From positions 1 to 40,429 of the forward strand of contig CAZHXF010000025.1 in assembly GCA_964536375.1 (NCBI GenBank): a DNA stretch of 40,429 bases, read 5' to 3'. This DNA comes from Desulfuromonas sp964536375. GTDB lineage: Bacteria; Desulfobacterota; Desulfuromonadia; Desulfuromonadales; Desulfuromonadaceae. Both the position numbers and the translations under genes were made by a program. The notes below the pieces were generated by a model. It made no database searches. It worked only from the letters and a program-made list of their open reading frames with translations, and was not told where the DNA came from. Below are positions 38,879-40,429 of this stretch, in pieces. Numbering within the stretch: position 1 is the stretch's first letter; each line of letters opens with the position of its first letter.

Positions 38879-40231
38879 ATGCAAATGTCTGTAACATCCA
38901 TCAATGAGCCGCCTGAAGCAGGGTCGGTCGCTGCAGTAATCCTCCCCAGAGATGCACACACTGTTTCCCGCTCAATGATTGATCCAAACAGCCTGAAGGT
39001 GCTGTATCGTTTGCGTCAGCATGGGTATCTTGCTTATCTTGTCGGTGGTAGTGTACGCGATTTGCTGCTTGGTCGCCAGCCGAAAGACTTTGATGTTGGC
39101 ACCGATGCAACACCAGAGCAAGTGCGCAAACTGTTTCGCAACTGCCGCCTGGTTGGGCGTCGCTTTCGTTTGGCGCACATCATGTTCGGGCGTACCAGTC
39201 TTATTGAGGTGGCTACTTTTCGCCGAAAACCGTTGGCGGAAGAGATTCCTGCTGCCGATGATGGAGGCTTGCTCTTTGCCGAAAATGTTTTTGGTACGCC
39301 ACAACAGGATGCCTTTCGGCGTGATTTTACCATAAATGCATTGTTTTACGATGTTGCCGATTTTTCCATAGTTGACCACGTCGGTGGTTTAGCTGATTTA
39401 CGTGCCGGGGTGATTCGGGTGATCGGTGATCCTGATGAGCGTTTTGCAGAAGATCCAGTACGGATGCTGCGTGCCCTAGAGTTTTCTGCGCGTCTGGGTT
39501 TTGCTTTGGAACAGAGCATCCCTGAGGCGATTGGGCGCTGCGCCGAACAACTGCGCGCCGCGGCTCCAGCTCGTATTCGGGAAGAAATATTGGAGCTTTT
39601 TCGCCATAAAGTCGCCGGATCAGTTATCCAGAAGGCAGATCGTTTTGGTTTACTGGAATATTTGCTGCCCAACCTTAAAGCTGGGCGTCCCACGTTCGAT
39701 TTATTGCGTCAGCTGGATATGCGCACCGCTGCGGGGAAACGAATAGAAGAATATTTTGCCATGGCAGTAATGAATTTAGAACATTTTTCGCAGCATATTT
39801 TAGTAGATATGAGTATTGGCGATGTGCATGTGCTGGCAAATCGTCTGCTAGCTGGGCATTGTCGGCATTTTACAATTGCTAGTGGTGTCAAGCACAAGGC
39901 GCTGGAATTGTTGATTGCATTTTTTCGTCTGCAACGGGGGCGGGGCAAACGGGGTGAACAACGGTTTTTACATCATCCTGCTACTGCGGAAGCTGTAGAG
40001 CTGTATAGCTTATGGTGTAGCGCCATAAATTGTGAGCGTGAATTGCTAGAGAGTTGGCAGCGCTCACTTGCCGGTGATGAACCGGCTGCTGAACGCAACA
40101 GTAACAAGAAGGTGCGTCGACGGCGCAAGAAAAAACCGCAGCATGCCGGTCAAGAAGCTGGCAGTGAGGACAAAGCTGCTGTTGATACTGAAGATGGTCA
40201 CAGTGCTGAATCTGTTACTGGTGATGTCTGA
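38879..40231 (+). CDS. pcnB: Poly(A) polymerase PcnB-type nucleotidyltransferase
   Basis: Class II nucleotidyltransferase of 450 residues that adds poly(A) tails (or CCA). The catalytic motif GGSVRDLLLGRQPKDFDVGTDA (the two acidic metal ligands are in DFDV) is followed by the RRFRLAHI motif characteristic of bacterial PcnB rather than CCA-adding enzymes, and the C-terminus has a basic tail (KKVRRRRKKK) followed by an acidic extension. The start is unclear: ATG 38879 is chosen over GTG 38840 because neither has a good ribosome site and the protein family starts near residue 40. Its stop is directly adjacent to the end of the convergent VOC gene. Confidence 0.93.
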   Translation: MQMSVTSINEPPEAGSVAAVILPRDAHTVSRSMIDPNSLKVLYRLRQHGYLAYLVGGSVRDLLLGRQPKDFDVGTDATPEQVRKLFRNCRLVGRRFRLAHIMFGRTSLIEVATFRRKPLAEEIPAADDGGLLFAENVFGTPQQDAFRRDFTINALFYDVADFSIVDHVGGLADLRAGVIRVIGDPDERFAEDPVRMLRALEFSARLGFALEQSIPEAIGRCAEQLRAAAPARIREEILELFRHKVAGSVIQKADRFGLLEYLLPNLKAGRPTFDLLRQLDMRTAAGKRIEEYFAMAVMNLEHFSQHILVDMSIGDVHVLANRLLAGHCRHFTIASGVKHKALELLIAFFRLQRGRGKRGEQRFLHHPATAEAVELYSLWCSAINCERELLESWQRSLAGDEPAAERNSNKKVRRRRKKKPQHAGQEAGSEDKAAVDTEDGHSAESVTGDV

Positions 40232-40429
40232 TTAGCTCAGACCCTCGGCAATTTCTGTCAAAATAAGCAGATAGTGGTCAGGATCGTAAAGCCATAGCTC
40301 ACGTATGCCATGTTGTCGATCGTCTGATTCATGCAGGGCGTTTATGTGGTGACGCTCAAGGCAGCGGAGTATTAGATCCAAGTTGTCTATTTTAAAATCA
40401 AAAGATACGCCGACCCCTTTACTTTGACG
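40232..40429 (-). CDS. VOC-family (glyoxalase/bleomycin-resistance fold) protein, 3' part
   Basis: Only the last 65 codons lie in the window; the gene continues past 40429. The segment GVGVSFDFKIDNLD, followed by RELWLYDPDHYLLILTE, fits the last beta-alpha-beta module of the VOC superfamily, where the glutamate of RELWLYDP is usually a metal ligand. The substrate cannot be told. Confidence 0.75.
   Translation of the reverse strand, partial: RQSKGVGVSFDFKIDNLDLILRCLERHHINALHESDDRQHGIRELWLYDPDHYLLILTEIAEGLS

Overview
The window is a gene-dense stretch of a Gram-negative (diderm) bacterial chromosome with moderate GC. An Mla lipid-transport operon, type IV pilus retraction ATPases, a methyl-accepting chemotaxis protein, c-di-GMP proteins (PAS-GGDEF, PilZ), a HemY-type protoporphyrinogen oxidase, and the ablA/ablB genes for N-epsilon-acetyl-beta-lysine together suggest a former deltaproteobacterium (Desulfuromonadota/Desulfobacterota-like). 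This placement is inferred from gene content only; no rRNA or other phylogenetic marker gene was analysed.

Layout. 1-7.9 kb: late haem genes hemE, hemH and a HemY-type hemG, interleaved with a small DUF6812-like protein, two PilT-type ATPases and a CbpA-like J-protein on the other strand. 7.9-14.6 kb: a large chemoreceptor (-), prfC-pepA (+), and def with an ACT-domain regulator (-). 14.8-16.8 kb: rhodanese, MauE/DoxX-like membrane protein and a first KamA-type radical SAM aminomutase in one tight operon. 16.9-20.3 kb: a PAS-GGDEF protein, an S4-domain protein, a YitT-family membrane protein and a MarR regulator. 20.3-23.9 kb: ablA and ablB (lysine to beta-lysine to N-epsilon-acetyl-beta-lysine, a compatible solute), then a third KamA paralogue with altered substrate-site residues, all behind a near-consensus promoter and a roughly 250-nt leader. 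24.0-29.6 kb (-): a chaperone-like operon of DUF2760 membrane protein, two divergent Hsp70s and a 96-residue protein. 29.6-31.0 kb: a 1.4-kb region without annotated long genes. 31.0-35.0 kb: mlaE-mlaF-mlaD-mlaA-mlaC and a cyclic-nucleotide-binding-domain protein. 35.0-40.4 kb: dcd and an M23 peptidase (-), a small unknown protein, miaA-pilZ (-), pcnB (+) and the end of a VOC-family gene (-).

The most unusual part is 29.6-31.0 kb. It contains what looks like a complete miniature transcription unit on the minus strand: promoter TTGACA-N17-TATATT, Shine-Dalgarno site, a 46-codon basic ORF, a CU-rich 3' segment resembling an anti-Shine-Dalgarno sequence, and a strong hairpin followed by U8. Three copies of the 11-mer AGTGGGAAAAC lie around and upstream of its promoter, one of them abutting the -35 box. 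The same region holds a dispersed hairpin repeat whose partner is at the very start of the window, two extra copies of that repeat's tail, and a 32-codon ORF behind an operator-like palindrome. None of these is explained by the flanking genes. Secondary points of interest are the three different KamA paralogues within 9 kb and the twin-Hsp70 operon.
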